NCBI GenBank assembly: GCA_020091685.1
Contig: CM034603.1
Location: 22,376,595 to 22,440,594, forward strand
Source: Lutjanus erythropterus
Lineage: Eukaryota; Chordata; Actinopteri; Lutjaniformes; Lutjanidae
Reading direction: 5' to 3'
DNA: 64,000 nt
The position numbers and the translations under genes were made by a program. Shown in pieces: positions 49,901-56,052 of this stretch. The notes under the pieces were generated by a model. The model saw only the letters and a list, made by a program, of their open reading frames with translations, was not told where the DNA came from and did not search any database. Numbering within the stretch: position 1 is the first letter of the stretch; the number at the start of each line of letters is the position of its first letter.

Positions 49901-52235
49901 AACATATTTCCTCCTCCTGAACTATTTTAGAGGCGCCATATGTTCTCTCATGGTGATTCTGCACCTCGTGACACAAACTTCAGTTTCCTCCTGAGTGAAT
50001 CTGTTGTGGCAAATCTGCTCCCTTTCATCACAAAATCACCAACACACCGAACACACTGGCTTTAAAAGAAGAACAAAATGGTAATTTTATTTGTTGTCAC
50101 TAATACCCAACGTTCAGAATGATTTCCGCCGATTCCTAATGCAGCTTCATGCTGTGCTGCAACTGTGCTTGAGCTGTGTGGCACGGCATAATGAACCATG
50201 AACATAAAACAAGCCAAGTCAAGTTTATTTATAAAGCCCAGAAGCACAAGTTGTTCTTAGAGGGCTTTTTAATACGTACAGAGGAGGACAACGTCTGTCG
50301 TCAGACTTTCAGAATCAAAACACTTAAAAAGGAGACAATAAAACTGTAAGCAGGAAAAGCAACAAGGATGATCAAATTTAAAACATGTCACTCAACTTTT
50401 CATCAGTACACCATGCTGCTTTATTCACCAAAGTCAGCTGTATGGCATGTTTTATTCTGATAGACTTACACTGAAGCTCACACTAGTCTGCTGTGTGTGC
50501 CTTTCCAAAGTAAGAAAATCACACACACAAATGTCAATCATATTGACATTTGTAAGAATAACTAAAAATCCAGCCTTGGAACAGAACCTTACTCAGCAGG
50601 AGTCACGTGGCTCGATTCATGGGTTTAGATGAGGTAGTTCTTTTGAAAAACAATTTATTTTTCAGCTGTAAAATGTCACGCCGTCGGCAGGAGTCCAGGA
50701 AGTTATGTCCTGCCTAAATGATAGAACAGGTAGTTTTTCAGTGACTCATGAAACGACATATATGACTGTTGGAGCACCAGCGACAGGCTTACAGGTTACA
50801 CCTACACTTTATTATGAAGAAAAGTAATGATGGCTCTGCAACCCAAACCAGAAGTGTCTTGCCAGCTCAGTTCAGTGCAAACGGTAGCATTTTTTGTGAA
50901 ACCTTTCTGATGTCTATCAGTTATGAAACCAGAAACACCTGCAGAGCACTGACTGATCATATCTTTGAAACCGACATTCAGTCAGGTCTTCATTGAAGGT
51001 CAGGAATGTGGATCTGTCTGGAACCTTTTTTAAACAGTAAATTATCTGGTTTTACATAACACATAAAGTCTCTGTCGCCGTCTGACTGATCAAAGACTGA
51101 GTCTAACCTTGTTGATTCAGTATTTCTCACAAAGCGTGGCTAACCCTGCTTCACCAGTTGCTATGCCAACTCTTGTGGTAACCAGGGAGCTGGTGGGTGA
51201 TGTTTTTGGTTTTTTCTCTGCTTGTGTTTGTGGACTATGTTGGAGAAATCTTTCTACACTGTACACATGTATCAGCAGCTCTGAAAAAAACATGAAACCC
51301 CCAAGGATATTCTTTACTCTGGCTGTTGGTATTTTGATGTGTATCTGTTCCTTCATATTTCATCATCATTTGGCCCAAAGACACTGTAAAAAATGCCCAC
51401 TATTAGATTACATGTACACAATGATTTATGTATTTGTTCTGCCTTGGCCTTAACCAACCTTTCCCTCTGGGAACCTTATATCTGATGTATGTCTGATGTA
51501 AAAGTATAACTGCAATATTTCAGGGTGTATTTTCAGGGTGTTCTGGGGTAATGTTACTTTTGTCAATATGACAAAATACTCAATCTCAAAAGTTTTAGCT
51601 TTCCTTGAGGTGGTGAAATTACTTTGTTCTATCACCTCTTTTGCTGTTACAGTCGTCTTGTTTCTCTACAAATTAAATGTGGCTGAATGTACATCTGATC
51701 TTTTGAAACCAAACCGAATTAAGCCCTCCATAATATTACCATTAACACAATCTGTTTTTTGCATGCAAAATTTATAACAATATACATAATAAACAATATA
51801 ATATGCCCCTAATTTGATGTAATATCAATTACATGGTGGAAGAAGTACTCACATACTTTTTGTGAGTAAAAGTGGCAACATTTGTACTAACACAAATACT
51901 CTGCTGCAAGTAAAAGCTCAGCATTGAAAATTTAACTTAAAGGGACAGTTCAGTCCAAAATAAAACACATATCAAATACATATTTTCCTCTGGCCTGTAG
52001 CGTTAATTTTCCATCTAGATTGTTTTGGTGTGACCTGCAGACTTCTCGAGAAATCATCTGGTGGTTTAGCGGTTTTTAAACCTCTGTGACCATAAAAAAT
52101 CTCTTGAATTGTCTCACTGTTGTAAACCCAAGTGTTCATCTCACCGGCTGCAGGCTCTTTGGAGGGAAACAGCTTGTTGTCCAAAGTCATGCTGATGTCA
52201 CAGAAGACCTCCTCCTCGTCTCGGTCGGCGTCCAA
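3756..52235 (-). CDS. ak5: Adenylate kinase 5-like gene, 3' part (8 exons seen)
   Basis: This is a split gene on the minus strand for a two-domain adenylate kinase of the AK5 type, which moves phosphate between ATP and AMP in the cytosol, mainly of neurons. Joined exons read like vertebrate AK5 as I remember it: DADRDEEEVFCDIS at the end of kinase domain 1, a short acidic linker, KVIFMMG-GPASGK (P-loop of domain 2), GELL, GFPRD, LLLSCSADTM and a C-terminal IDAERSPDEVF before TGA. Splice sites are GT/AG, and phases agree at every junction except around the acidic linker. About 260 codons are visible, roughly the C-terminal half; the start codon, N-terminal segment and most of domain 1 were not found and should lie to the right of the window. 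Domain 2 lacks two residues normally needed for catalysis (see findings), so it may be a diverged paralogue (for example an ak5-like copy) rather than the ak5 orthologue. Confidence 0.9.
3822..5547 (-). other. AK5 last intron
   Basis: About 1.7 kb of AT-rich intron. It contains a TTAAAGGGACAGTTCACCC-type repeat from 4038. Nothing else was recognised. Confidence 0.7.
4038..4160 (+). repeat. TTAA-type dispersed repeat, second family
   Basis: Starts TTAAAGGGACAGTTCACCC like the copy at 372 but then diverges (CCAAACTAACACTC, ATTATCTGCTGACCCTCATG), which resembles a different common fish MITE sharing the same end. The right boundary is uncertain. Confidence 0.5.
5548..5748 (-). CDS. ak5: AK5 exon: core strand, lid and last helix of kinase domain 2
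   Basis: The acceptor AG is at 5750-5749 and the donor is GTGAGC at 5547-5542. The 67 codons begin MGEPSAVLLLSCSADTMSSR and end with EGKRLLHT. The SCSADTM motif aligns with CSADTM of AK5. The segment after it, with CRGR and later HRR, corresponds to the lid and its arginines, which in adenylate kinases clamp the phosphates. The lid part (from about codon 28 to 50) is poorly conserved: the usual acidic DD and the K-x-I-x-K-R-L pattern are replaced by SDRDGVLHRRAES. The exon is markedly GC-richer than the surrounding intron. It is phase 0 at both ends. Confidence 0.93.
6190..6306 (-). CDS. ak5: AK5 exon with the modified DG(F/Y)PR motif
   Basis: The acceptor TTTGCTCTCCAG ends at 6307 and the donor is GTCAGA starting at 6189. 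The 39 codons begin DTLLELLCEAVASSVRQGKG and end RRAEEYEAK. They match the AK5 stretch LELLKEAM...GFLIDGYPREV...EEF. The strand that normally ends in Asp-Gly-(Phe/Tyr)-Pro-Arg reads VVVSGFPRD here: the Asp that helps hold magnesium is Ser (codon AGC, 6237-6235), while the Pro-Arg that contacts AMP is kept. The exon is in phase 0 on both sides and joins cleanly to its neighbours. Confidence 0.93.
7151..7158. repeat. Target site duplication, left (outer hAT)
   Basis: TTGGCTTT, identical to 9200-9207. Confidence 0.9.
7415..7575 (+). pseudogene. hAT transposase N-terminal exon remnant
   Basis: An open frame starts MAAIDWVEKNGRQLSQVIES, then NSYTFRCLLSNPKRKLLSTS and SNTNLRTHV. It resembles the short first coding exon of fish hAT transposases, with a Cys and a late His as in the remains of a BED-type zinc finger. 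A GTATTT at 7576-7581 after CAG would serve as its splice donor. No later transposase exons are present within the element. Confidence 0.55.
7660..7667. repeat. Target site duplication, left (nested hAT)
   Basis: CTAGCTAG, identical to 8689-8696. Confidence 0.9.
7668..8688 (+). mobile_element. Tol2-like non-autonomous hAT element (nested)
   Basis: Left end CAGTGGTGGACAAAGTACTC and right end ATTGTCCACCACTG form inverted ends. They are flanked by a perfect 8-bp duplication CTAGCTAG at 7660-7667 and 8689-8696. The sub-terminal regions are packed with ACTCAAGTA/TACTTGAGT motifs, as in Tol2-type hAT elements. There is no transposase frame. It interrupts the outer hAT element, so it is the younger insertion. 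Confidence 0.92.
8689..8696. repeat. Target site duplication, right (nested hAT)
   Basis: CTAGCTAG, identical to 7660-7667. Confidence 0.9.
8730..8781. repeat. (TG)n microsatellite
   Basis: About 26 uninterrupted TG units, inside the outer hAT element just right of the nested one. Confidence 0.97.
9200..9207. repeat. Target site duplication, right (outer hAT)
   Basis: TTGGCTTT, identical to 7151-7158. Confidence 0.9.
10436..11215. repeat. Composite duplicated unit, copy A
   Basis: Starts CTGTCTGCCTCAAAGGCCAC and matches 12034-12790 almost throughout at clearly visible high identity with small gaps: the CACAGAGCTCTGCTAAGTG block, the AGACTCAG...GTCTATA block, CAGCTCCTGTTCT, and TTTATTAGATACACTTAG near the end. 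It holds no open frame of note. The right third is also present in inverted form at 11268-11690. Confidence 0.85.
11268..11690. repeat. Inverted arm of the composite unit
   Basis: Reads in reverse complement as the right part of copy A (10905-11215): for example CAGCTTTCTATA...CAGCTCCTGTTCT and AATAAACTGGCAAC against the TTTATTAGATAC region. Together with copy A it makes a large imperfect palindrome, as expected of a transposon with long inverted ends. Confidence 0.7.
11700..11972. repeat. Minisatellite 1, about 20-bp unit
   Basis: Degenerate tandem array of ACTACAAAGAGACACAAAATG-like units. It is the same unit as at 12893-13262. It is not a CRISPR array: the units are contiguous and no unique spacers separate them. 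Confidence 0.85.
12034..12790. repeat. Composite duplicated unit, copy B
   Basis: Direct repeat of copy A (10436-11215), starting CTGTCTGCCTCAAAGGCCAC and ending in the AATAAATCTGACCCTCATAA region. The copies differ by scattered substitutions and short gaps, which points to an old duplication. Confidence 0.85.
12893..13262. repeat. Minisatellite 2, about 20-bp unit
   Basis: Second array of the ACTACAAAGAGGCACAAAATG-like unit. As with the first array, it is followed by a stretch containing CTTGCTCCT and CCCAGGAGCC, which shows that array and flank were duplicated together with the composite unit. Confidence 0.85.
13485..13605. repeat. Decayed further copy of the inverted arm
   Basis: ACCTTCATGAAGGGAGGATT...TATTGCAGG and later GTCTAATAAGCTG resemble the start of the inverted arm at 11400 (AACCTTTATGAAGGGTGGAT). 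Only a short part can be followed. Confidence 0.5.
14820..14918 (+). repeat. hAT-type (AGTAAAAGTA-rich) end fragment
   Basis: Contains TTAAGTAAAAGTACC and ATTATCAGCAAAATGTACTT, typical of the sub-terminal part of a common fish hAT MITE that is also seen at 39101 and 51834. Confidence 0.5.
14919..15140 (+). repeat. TTAA-type MITE
   Basis: Begins TTAAAGGGATGGTTTGGATT and continues GAAGTGAGGTTGTATGG, then AGTGTATTACCTACAGT. I recognise this as a common percomorph MITE with internal deletions. The right end is not clear. Confidence 0.55.
15828..16000. repeat. Dispersed repeat fragment
   Basis: GGTAGGCAGTTTATTGTTGG...GCATCATTTGGAAAA and GGCTTATGATAGGAG...GCCAATCACAGGTC match my memory of a frequent fish repeat. 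No ends or target duplications are visible. Confidence 0.45.
16195..16430. repeat. Dispersed repeat fragment (CCCCCTGGTGG type)
   Basis: Contains ACAACTATAGACCGTGTA and CACCCCCTGGTGGCAGGCTG, then TAATAGGTGGGAGATGAG, a text common in percomorph introns. Two opposite open frames over it (about 70-80 codons each) are not genes. Confidence 0.5.
16959..16995. repeat. (CAA)n microsatellite
   Basis: About 12 units of the CAA trinucleotide. Confidence 0.95.
18004..18062 (+). repeat. tRNA-derived SINE head fragment
   Basis: CATTGTGGCTCAGTTGGTAG looks like a polymerase III A box (TGGCTCAGTTGGTAGAG) followed by a short body. There is no matching B box or tRNA fold, so this is a truncated SINE rather than a tRNA gene. 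Confidence 0.5.
19143..19634. mobile_element. MITE with perfect 17-bp terminal inverted repeats
   Basis: Left end ACTATGTTTACATGCAC and right end GTGCATGTAAACATAGT are exact inverted copies 492 bases apart. Sub-terminal text is rich in ATATTCAGAATA motifs on both sides. There is no transposase. Target duplications are not evident. Confidence 0.8.
21335..21700. repeat. Decayed dispersed repeat
   Basis: GGGTGTCATGATTCTCCAAA...AAGGTCACATTTTGATTTTT followed by ATAGTCCATATGTTCAAGCT...TTTTTCTTCAGACACG resembles a widespread fish repeat of uncertain class. A minus-strand frame of 64 codons lies inside. Confidence 0.4.
23857..24020 (-). CDS. ak5: AK5 exon with P-loop of kinase domain 2
   Basis: The acceptor is GTGCTCTCAG ending at 24021, preceded by a CA-repeat-rich intron end; the donor is GTCAGT from 23856. 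The exon starts with two bases (GT) completing a Gly codon. It continues GPASGKSVQCERMEERFG (nucleotide-binding loop and following helix), then VTLGELLCTEL (AMP-binding helix region) and LRDVLERGEQLPE. In AK5 these are GPGSGKGTQCEKLVEKYG, STGELLREEL and IRDIMERGDLVP. The loop keeps the GK lysine, but the next residues are S-V instead of G-T. The AMP-site arginine after GELL is Cys (TGT, 23934-23932). It is followed in phase 0 by the exon at 6306. Confidence 0.93.
24028..24043. repeat. (CA)n run just upstream of the P-loop exon
   Basis: Short CA run ending close to the acceptor of exon 24020 (TG-rich in the sense of the gene). Confidence 0.9.
24769..25255 (+). mobile_element. L2-type LINE fragment, 3' end with ORF2 C-terminus
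   Basis: A frame from 24846 to 25097 reads MLKSLHWLSVCQRIEFKILL, LVYKALNSLEPKFISDLL and later PRHLRSSGADFF, the hallmark C-terminal end of L2/CR1-type reverse transcriptase proteins in fish. It is followed by a 3' tail with AAAGCACTTTGAATTTCCTT and AATAAACTTGCC. The upstream part (CAGCCTCAGCTTGTCCAGAA...) is the preceding region with the frame broken. The copy is 5'-truncated and inactive. Confidence 0.88.
26573..26916. mobile_element. TTAA-bounded MITE
   Basis: Begins TTAAAGGATCAGTGCGTAGG and ends with a related inverted text (ATCTTACACACTGACTGGAC then CTTTAA). Both ends carry TTAA, the target preferred by piggyBac- and Kolobok-like elements. Internal landmarks are ATCTAGTGGTGAGCTTGCAG and CATTCTAAGGTAACG-like text. 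There is no coding capacity. Confidence 0.75.
26995..27250 (+). mobile_element. L2-type LINE internal fragment
   Basis: Encodes short pieces of a reverse transcriptase in succession: LLLLDVSVIFDIINHG (compare LLDLSAAFDTVDH) and then CLCVNTDKTEIIIVGPS (compare NxDKTEIIxxG). The two motifs are much closer than in an intact element, so the stretch between them is deleted. It is a dead copy. Confidence 0.7.
27971..28260. repeat. hAT-like repeat remnant
   Basis: Starts CAGGGCTTGACACTAAGC with TTTGCCC and CTTGCCAGCC text, then at its right an AGTACTTTTGCTTCAGTAA...CTTCCACCTCTG end typical of another hAT MITE read in reverse. It appears to be two decayed fragments side by side. Confidence 0.4.
30148..30242 (+). 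repeat. L2-type LINE or SINE 3' tail
   Basis: GCAAAGCGCTTTGTAACTTT...TGCTATAAATAAAGC is the conserved 3' tail shared by fish L2 elements and the SINEs that borrow it. Confidence 0.7.
30615..30690. repeat. hAT MITE end fragment
   Basis: GAGAACCACTAGGTTAAGAA...CCGCTG resembles the end of hAT elements that begin CAGTGGTTCTCAA. The other end is not visible. Confidence 0.4.
31340..31830. repeat. Decayed hAT-like repeat pieces
   Basis: TTTGCCAGTTTGCCTCGGAC, ACTAGCCCTG and CACCAGCCAAATGGCAGGTG, then TTACCAGCATTTGGGAG, belong to the same repeat text as at 27971. The two open frames over it are not genes. Confidence 0.35.
32410..32450 (-). CDS. ak5: AK5 small exon before the P-loop (5' edge uncertain)
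   Basis: Reading leftward, codons GTC ATC TTC ATG ATG G end at a donor GTACGT (32409 downward) and give KVIFMMG. This is the beta-strand that precedes the P-loop in AK5 (KIIFIIG), and the leftover G completes the Gly codon begun in exon 24020. A good acceptor (TTTCCTCTGACAG) would start the exon at 32450 and add LHRTEET, but that phase does not join to the upstream exon as modelled. An inner acceptor (ACACAGAACAG) starting the exon at 32436 restores the frame and gives ...KETKVIFMMG. The 3' edge is firm and the 5' edge is not. Confidence 0.75.
32518..32548. repeat. (CA)n microsatellite
   Basis: Interrupted CA run just upstream (gene sense) of the small AK5 exon. Confidence 0.95.
33327..33346. 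repeat. Poly-T run
   Basis: 20 consecutive T. Confidence 0.9.
33464..33560 (-). repeat. LINE/SINE 3' tail fragment, reverse orientation
   Basis: On the minus strand it reads GGACCCCAGAAAGAATAGC...TAGCTAATAGGGGTCCTAAT then an A-rich ACTAAAG tail, a common fish retroposon end. Confidence 0.55.
33835..34110 (+). repeat. Dispersed MITE copy, same family as 372
   Basis: AAAATACATATTTTTCCTCT, then CTATTTATCCAGCTAGAGTT, ATAGACATGTCTGCC and CTCGGCTTGTGGTGCTCAAA follow the same order as at 372-600 and 51937-52060. The TTAA start is eroded. Confidence 0.65.
34387..34411. repeat. (CTC)n microsatellite
   Basis: About eight CTC units. A shorter CCTCCTCCTC run follows at about 34508. Confidence 0.9.
34881..34926 (-). 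CDS. ak5: AK5 candidate acidic linker exon
   Basis: A 46-base candidate exon lies between a near-ideal acceptor (CATCTCTTTCTTTCCAG) and a near-ideal donor (GTGAGT from 34880). Read in the phase left by exon 46211-46138, it gives VEEEETESAEGTSE plus one base. This is an acidic stretch of the kind found in the linker between the two AK5 kinase domains, at the right place in the order. It has no recognisable conserved motif of its own, so the call rests on splice sites, position, open frame and composition. Its length of 3n+1 creates a phase conflict with the outer acceptor of the next exon. Confidence 0.55.
35060..36110. mobile_element. Tc1/mariner-like non-autonomous element
   Basis: The left end CACTACATGGCCAGAAGTAT followed by GTGGACAC pairs with the right end TTCATATACTTTTGGCAGG...ATAATGTTGTG in inverted orientation, a known Tc1-like end type. 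Internal text such as AAACAGGAAATGGCCTCCCT and GGAAGCCCACTGG resembles the 3' part of a decayed Tc1-like transposase gene. No full frame is left. Confidence 0.7.
37081..37128. repeat. Perfect 48-bp palindrome (23-bp arms, 2-base centre)
   Basis: GGCAATATGGCCTACTACAA then TTT is exactly mirrored after a central GA. Adjacent TTTTGATTAATTGTTCAGCC resembles text of a common fish repeat, so this may be the hairpin part of a larger worn element. Confidence 0.9.
39101..39420 (+). repeat. hAT MITE, left part
   Basis: GTGAAGAAGTATTCATGACC, then AAGTAAAAGTAGC, GTAAAAGTCCTGCATTCAAA and CTTACTTAAGTAAAAGTA match a very frequent fish hAT MITE (CAGTGGTGGAAGAAGTA type). The terminal CAG is eroded and the right half is missing. 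Confidence 0.65.
41757..42300. other. AT-rich stretch, probable worn repeat
   Basis: GTGTATTTAGATCCTTTACC resembles the hAT MITE start seen at 39101. The following text is very AT-rich and without coding signal up to GTACCCAGAAATAAAAGTCA near 42300. I cannot name it. Confidence 0.25.
44802..45234 (+). repeat. MITE, near full length
   Basis: GGAGATGTATTATGCTCATT at the left and TTTTGCATAATATGTGAC at the right are inverted partners (ATTATGC/GCATAAT). Internal text includes TGAAACGCAAGAGCCCAGTC, CTGATTGGTCAGCTTCC and GTGACATCA, as in a common percomorph element. Confidence 0.65.
46138..46211 (-). CDS. ak5: AK5 exon: interdomain linker
   Basis: The acceptor TTGTGTCTTCAG ends at 46212 and the donor is GTAGGA from 46137. 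Two bases complete a Gly codon from the upstream exon, then 24 codons read PSELDLSLLGETSSLADVAC and end KYDE. This aligns with the AK5 linker after AAAG (SSDLDPSMILDTGEIIDTGSDYED as I recall it). It is shorter and more divergent than the kinase core, as expected for a linker between the two catalytic domains. It ends in phase 0. Confidence 0.9.
50213..50350 (-). repeat. Retroposon tail fragment, reverse orientation
   Basis: CAAGTCAAGTTTATTTATAA then AGCCCAGAAGCACAAG and AGAGGGCTTTTTAA is a familiar fish repeat, the complement of a retroposon 3' tail ending in AATAAACTTGACTTG. Confidence 0.6.
51834..51936 (+). repeat. hAT MITE left end fragment
   Basis: GGTGGAAGAAGTACTCACAT and GCAAGTAAAAGCTCAGCATT repeat the start of the element at 39101. 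It is directly followed by the TTAA-type MITE at 51937. Confidence 0.65.
51937..52060 (+). repeat. TTAA-type MITE left fragment
   Basis: TTAAAGGGACAGTTCAGTCC followed by AATACATATTTTCCTCTGGC and TCCATCTAGATTGTTTTGGT. It is the same family as 372 and 33835. It ends about 85 bases from the donor of AK5 exon 52235-52145. Confidence 0.7.
52145..52235 (-). CDS. ak5: AK5 exon: end of kinase domain 1
   Basis: The acceptor TTTCTCTCCTTTCAG ends at 52236 and the donor is GTGAGA from 52144. The 30 codons begin LDADRDEEEVFCDISMTLDN and end KLFPSKEPAA, plus one base. In AK5 the same place reads FDADRDEDEVFYDIS...DNKLFPNKEAAAG, so this is the C-terminal helix of the first kinase domain and one of the best-conserved pieces in the window. 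The upstream exon, which should encode the lid and the NAAPLVKYF-like segment, was not found between here and 64000. Confidence 0.95.
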
Positions 52236-55200
52236 CTGAAAGGAGAGAAACAAAGATCAGCTTTGATACTCTGTTCATTCATTCACACCAATATTTTGCT
52301 CTAAAGCTTGACAGAAATGACAAGAAAGTCATGACCTGATCCCCGCACACACAGTGGACATGCTCCGTGTGTCTGGCTACCGTGACATCCAGACTGAAAC
52401 TCATTACACGATCAAACATAAGAAACAAGCTCTGATGCTGGGAGCAACACACCCTGGTCATTTCGTATTCAACACACACCGGAAGCTTTAATAACACAGG
52501 ATTAATTAGTCTCCATTCTGTGTCAATTGGTCTCCTTATTCGGAGGCTGGCCGGCTTCCTTTGCATGTACAGTACTCGCAAATTGACCATGAAGAATCTG
52601 CTTTGGGAGCGAGCTGGAAGCTGATTGAAGCCGACTTCTTTCCTGATCTGCTCTTTGGCTGTCCCTCTGCTCTAATCGGGGCAGATGACAAGCAGCTGAA
52701 AGGCGACCTTGTGCACAGAAGAGTGAATAAAAACAAACAGACTGGACATAATATGCCTTCAGGTGTGGGATTCTCAGCAGAGCGACTTACTCCACATGTA
52801 AACTAAATAAAGAAATGATTGAGCGGCGGTCAGGTGAAATGCAAGATAAGGATAATAACACCAACAACCAGCTCCCTCCTGGGGTTTCCATGGTAACGAG
52901 CTAAAAAAATAGACACCGGTGTCTGTCATCTACTGCGTGGGAGAGTCCCCTGAGCCCCCGAGGGAGGTGCTTGTCCACCTGCAGAAGAGGAGCGGAGGGG
53001 ATCAAGCTGAGGATTCCCCCAGGAGTGTGGCATTCAAAAATCCATCAGAAGCACTCAGACCTCTCAGCGTCGGGCGTCGGGGGCAGAAAAAGTGCCTGCT
53101 GTCACACTGCAGTGTCTTTATAACCAAAATGTGTCCCTACTTGAACAGAGAGGCTCCATATAATCCATTTATACTTTACAAGAAGCTCTCTGAGCTCTCT
53201 TCAGAGAAAACGTGTCATTTTTCAAGGACAGATTAACAGCTTTAACTTTTTGGAGGAAAGCTCAACTATCCTCTGAATGATTCAGTATAATGACAGCAGC
53301 TCTTCAGACAGAGAATAAAGACTGAGTCTGACTGTCAATGTGCCAAAACCCAGTATGATCAGTGAGCTAAGGTGTAAATGTAAATTTCCCCTGCAGTGCA
53401 GCAGAACAAATTGATTATATTATAGCTCCACGAGTCTTCATTGATTAGAATAATAATCAAAAATTAACACAGCATCAACACTAAAAAATGCTGTGTACAC
53501 ATGAGGATTTTCTGCTGATGGAAGAAGTATTCAGATTCTTTACTCAAAGACAAACTACACAGGATTCTCCCCAAAAACAACTCATACAAAAATAATTATG
53601 ATCAATCATCAACCACAAACCCGCCAAGGGCGTGTGGTGGTGCCTGCATCTGTCGAGGCCTCGACCTCCTCCACACCGGTATCTTCTCATTTGCTCATTA
53701 TTTTTCTGTGCTCGTAATGCTCTGTCAACTCAAAATGTTGTTATTTAAAGTCCTGGGAATGAGACTCAACAATCAACTATCTTTCCGAGGCATTTACAAA
53801 CAGTACGCAACAAATCCTGCTTATTCTTAACTTTATAGTGTAACTGTATCCCCAGATTTGAGCCTATCCACCGACTGCATCATTTTGAAAAGTGCTAAAA
53901 AGTGGGCAAAGGGTCACAGATGGGGGGCAGGTTGGGGGTGCATGAGAGGACCCCTTTAGTGGGTGTGATGACCGTTCAGTGTATCAGTAACATTAGTCAG
54001 CCTCTCCATGTCTGTGGAGGAACATTGGAAACACATAGAAGCGCTGGAGCTTCCACAGTTAGTAGTGCCGTGCTGATTTGCATTTCCAAAACCATTTTTT
54101 AATCTGCCAGGCTGTGTTGAGTCGCACCCGAGATGGACCTTCTCCGGAGTCAGGCAAAAGCGAGCCAAACCCGCCTCCAAGCGGCCTGCAGTGGCATCTC
54201 GCACGACTCTCCCTGACAAGTGTGTGTTGAGACCTAGCTCATATGTGTGCAGGAGAACAGAGACAGGATTTTTAAGTCTCTGTGTGTTCATCTCTCAGTA
54301 CTTGTGTAGCTTCTAACTCGACTTAAACTTGTCAAGAGACACACCTTCAAGAAGGTGGCTCTGTTGTAATGGAAACGCAAAGTCCTGTGGTGCTGGGCTG
54401 ATGTGCCGAGTAGAACCACGTCAAGCCAGGCCAGCTCATGTGTATGGAAAAGGGATAATAGTTGAATGGCAGTTATACACTTTGACATGAGACTGGGCTG
54501 AATGGATGCAACCCTGCAGAGTACAGAGGTAGACACTTTTGACAAAAGAATTGTTTAACCTTCCCATATGTATAAGTATAAAAAATTAATCTTTCCACCG
54601 GGAGGATGAAGGAAGGTAAAACTCTACATCCATTATCTCAGAGATGTCAGGGAAGGAGATGTAGATCAAAGGAAGCAGATGAGTCGGAGTCTTAAACCTT
54701 GGCACAACTCAAAGCAGCAGCAAAGTTCTTCAAGAGTTTGATCTAAAAACAACTTGAAAAGTGATTCTTACAGCCTCCTCAGTACATCACAACAATGTCA
54801 AGCGTTTATGATGTTACATAAAGCTCTTTGAAGAGGACAGATATAAAAAGATATAAATATAACAGATATAAATAGATATTAAAGACATACATACAGAAAA
54901 AAACCTAATATGAACTTCAGAGTATACAACGTTATTTTCAAAGTGAGAGATATCTTGAAATTCAGATCGCAGTTGTCCATACTTTAGCTGATTAGTTGCA
55001 AAGCCTGTATCTCATTTATATTTCAGGAATAATGAAGCAATACCTTGCAGTCCTCCCTGGAGAGATAAGACACCCAGCAAGACGGAACAAGGTGTCTTTT
55101 GTTTGTTTATATCTGCGTGGCATCTCGCAGCATGTGGGAAGGACGCTGGAGCTGAACTCACTCAGGGAATATTTAATTACATCAGCCCTTTTTCCCAGAA

Positions 55201-55276
55201 TGCAGGATGGCTTCAATCGAGGGCACAACAAACTACTATCTCTCCCCCTGCTGCAATTTCCAGCCTTGTTGTGGAG

Positions 55277-55300
55277 GTGTGTGTGTGTGTGTGTGTGTGT
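55277..55300. repeat. (GT)n microsatellite
   Basis: About 12 GT units. Confidence 0.95.
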
Positions 55301-55959
55301 TAGATGAATTTAGTCATCCTACATGAAAAAATCCACCCTCATTTGTCAGTTTTCACACAAAAATCGTATCATGTTTCAGATGAAGAATACAAATTCCAAT
55401 TACAGACAGAAAATTGATAACAGCTCAAGAATAAAAAATGCTGAGTAACTTAACATCAAAGCAAAACATCAATGACAGAAACAGGACATTTAATTGAATG
55501 AAATATTGAGAATTAATAGACTTGCATACATGTGTAATGACAATTCAGTCAGGCTGACAATGTGGAGTAATGAGTCATTGCGGCTCTTCTTTTATAGAGT
55601 TATGTCTTCCTATATTGGACCTGACATTTAAAATGAAATGATTACTTTCACACAAAAGCCTGTTGCAGAGCCAAAGCAATTAAGCCTCAGAGGTTATTGC
55701 ATTCATTTGTCAAGGAACTATTCAGTCCTTCTCCTGGGATAATTACTGAAGAGCAGGAGGAATTTATCCAATCAGAAGTTAATTTGATTTTTAAAAGCTG
55801 ACTTTATGCTCAGATAGGATAGAAACTTCACTAAACAAAATTATAAACACACTACGTTTGTTTTTGCTGCCATCTTTAAGTTGAAGTGAAGAAATCTAAG
55901 ACTTCTTCTGTCCACACAAAAGCTTTATTTCTTAGTGTTTAGTTGTTTTGTTTGTTGAG

Positions 55960-56052
55960 CGCTTCTCCTTTGCCAAGATAATCCATCCACCTGACAGGTG
56001 TGGCATACAGAGATGCTAATTAAACTGCATGATTATTGCACGTGTGCCTTCA
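55960..56052 (+). repeat. Tc1-like element fragment (non-coding left part)
   Basis: CTCCTTTGCCAAGATAATCC, then ATCCACCTGACAGGTGTGGC and GCATGATTATTGCACGTGTG is the untranslated leader of a widespread Tc1-like family. The transposase region is absent. Confidence 0.55.

Larger units (their letters stand above)
46212..52144 (-). other. AK5 intron (5.9 kb)
   Basis: Holds a repeat fragment at 50213-50350, a possible hAT-like start (CAGGGTTGCCAACAG, 48350), and two MITE pieces near its start in gene sense (51834-52060). No coding signal was found elsewhere, including 46300-48340 and 48660-50200. Confidence 0.65.

Noticed and set aside
52919-53236. 105-codon plus-strand frame in a GC-richer patch, with a good acceptor-like site on the opposite strand (CTCTTCTGCAG at about 52989-52979)
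   Set aside because: The minus-strand translation after that acceptor does not resemble the missing AK5 exon and lacks a matching donor; the plus frame has no known motif.
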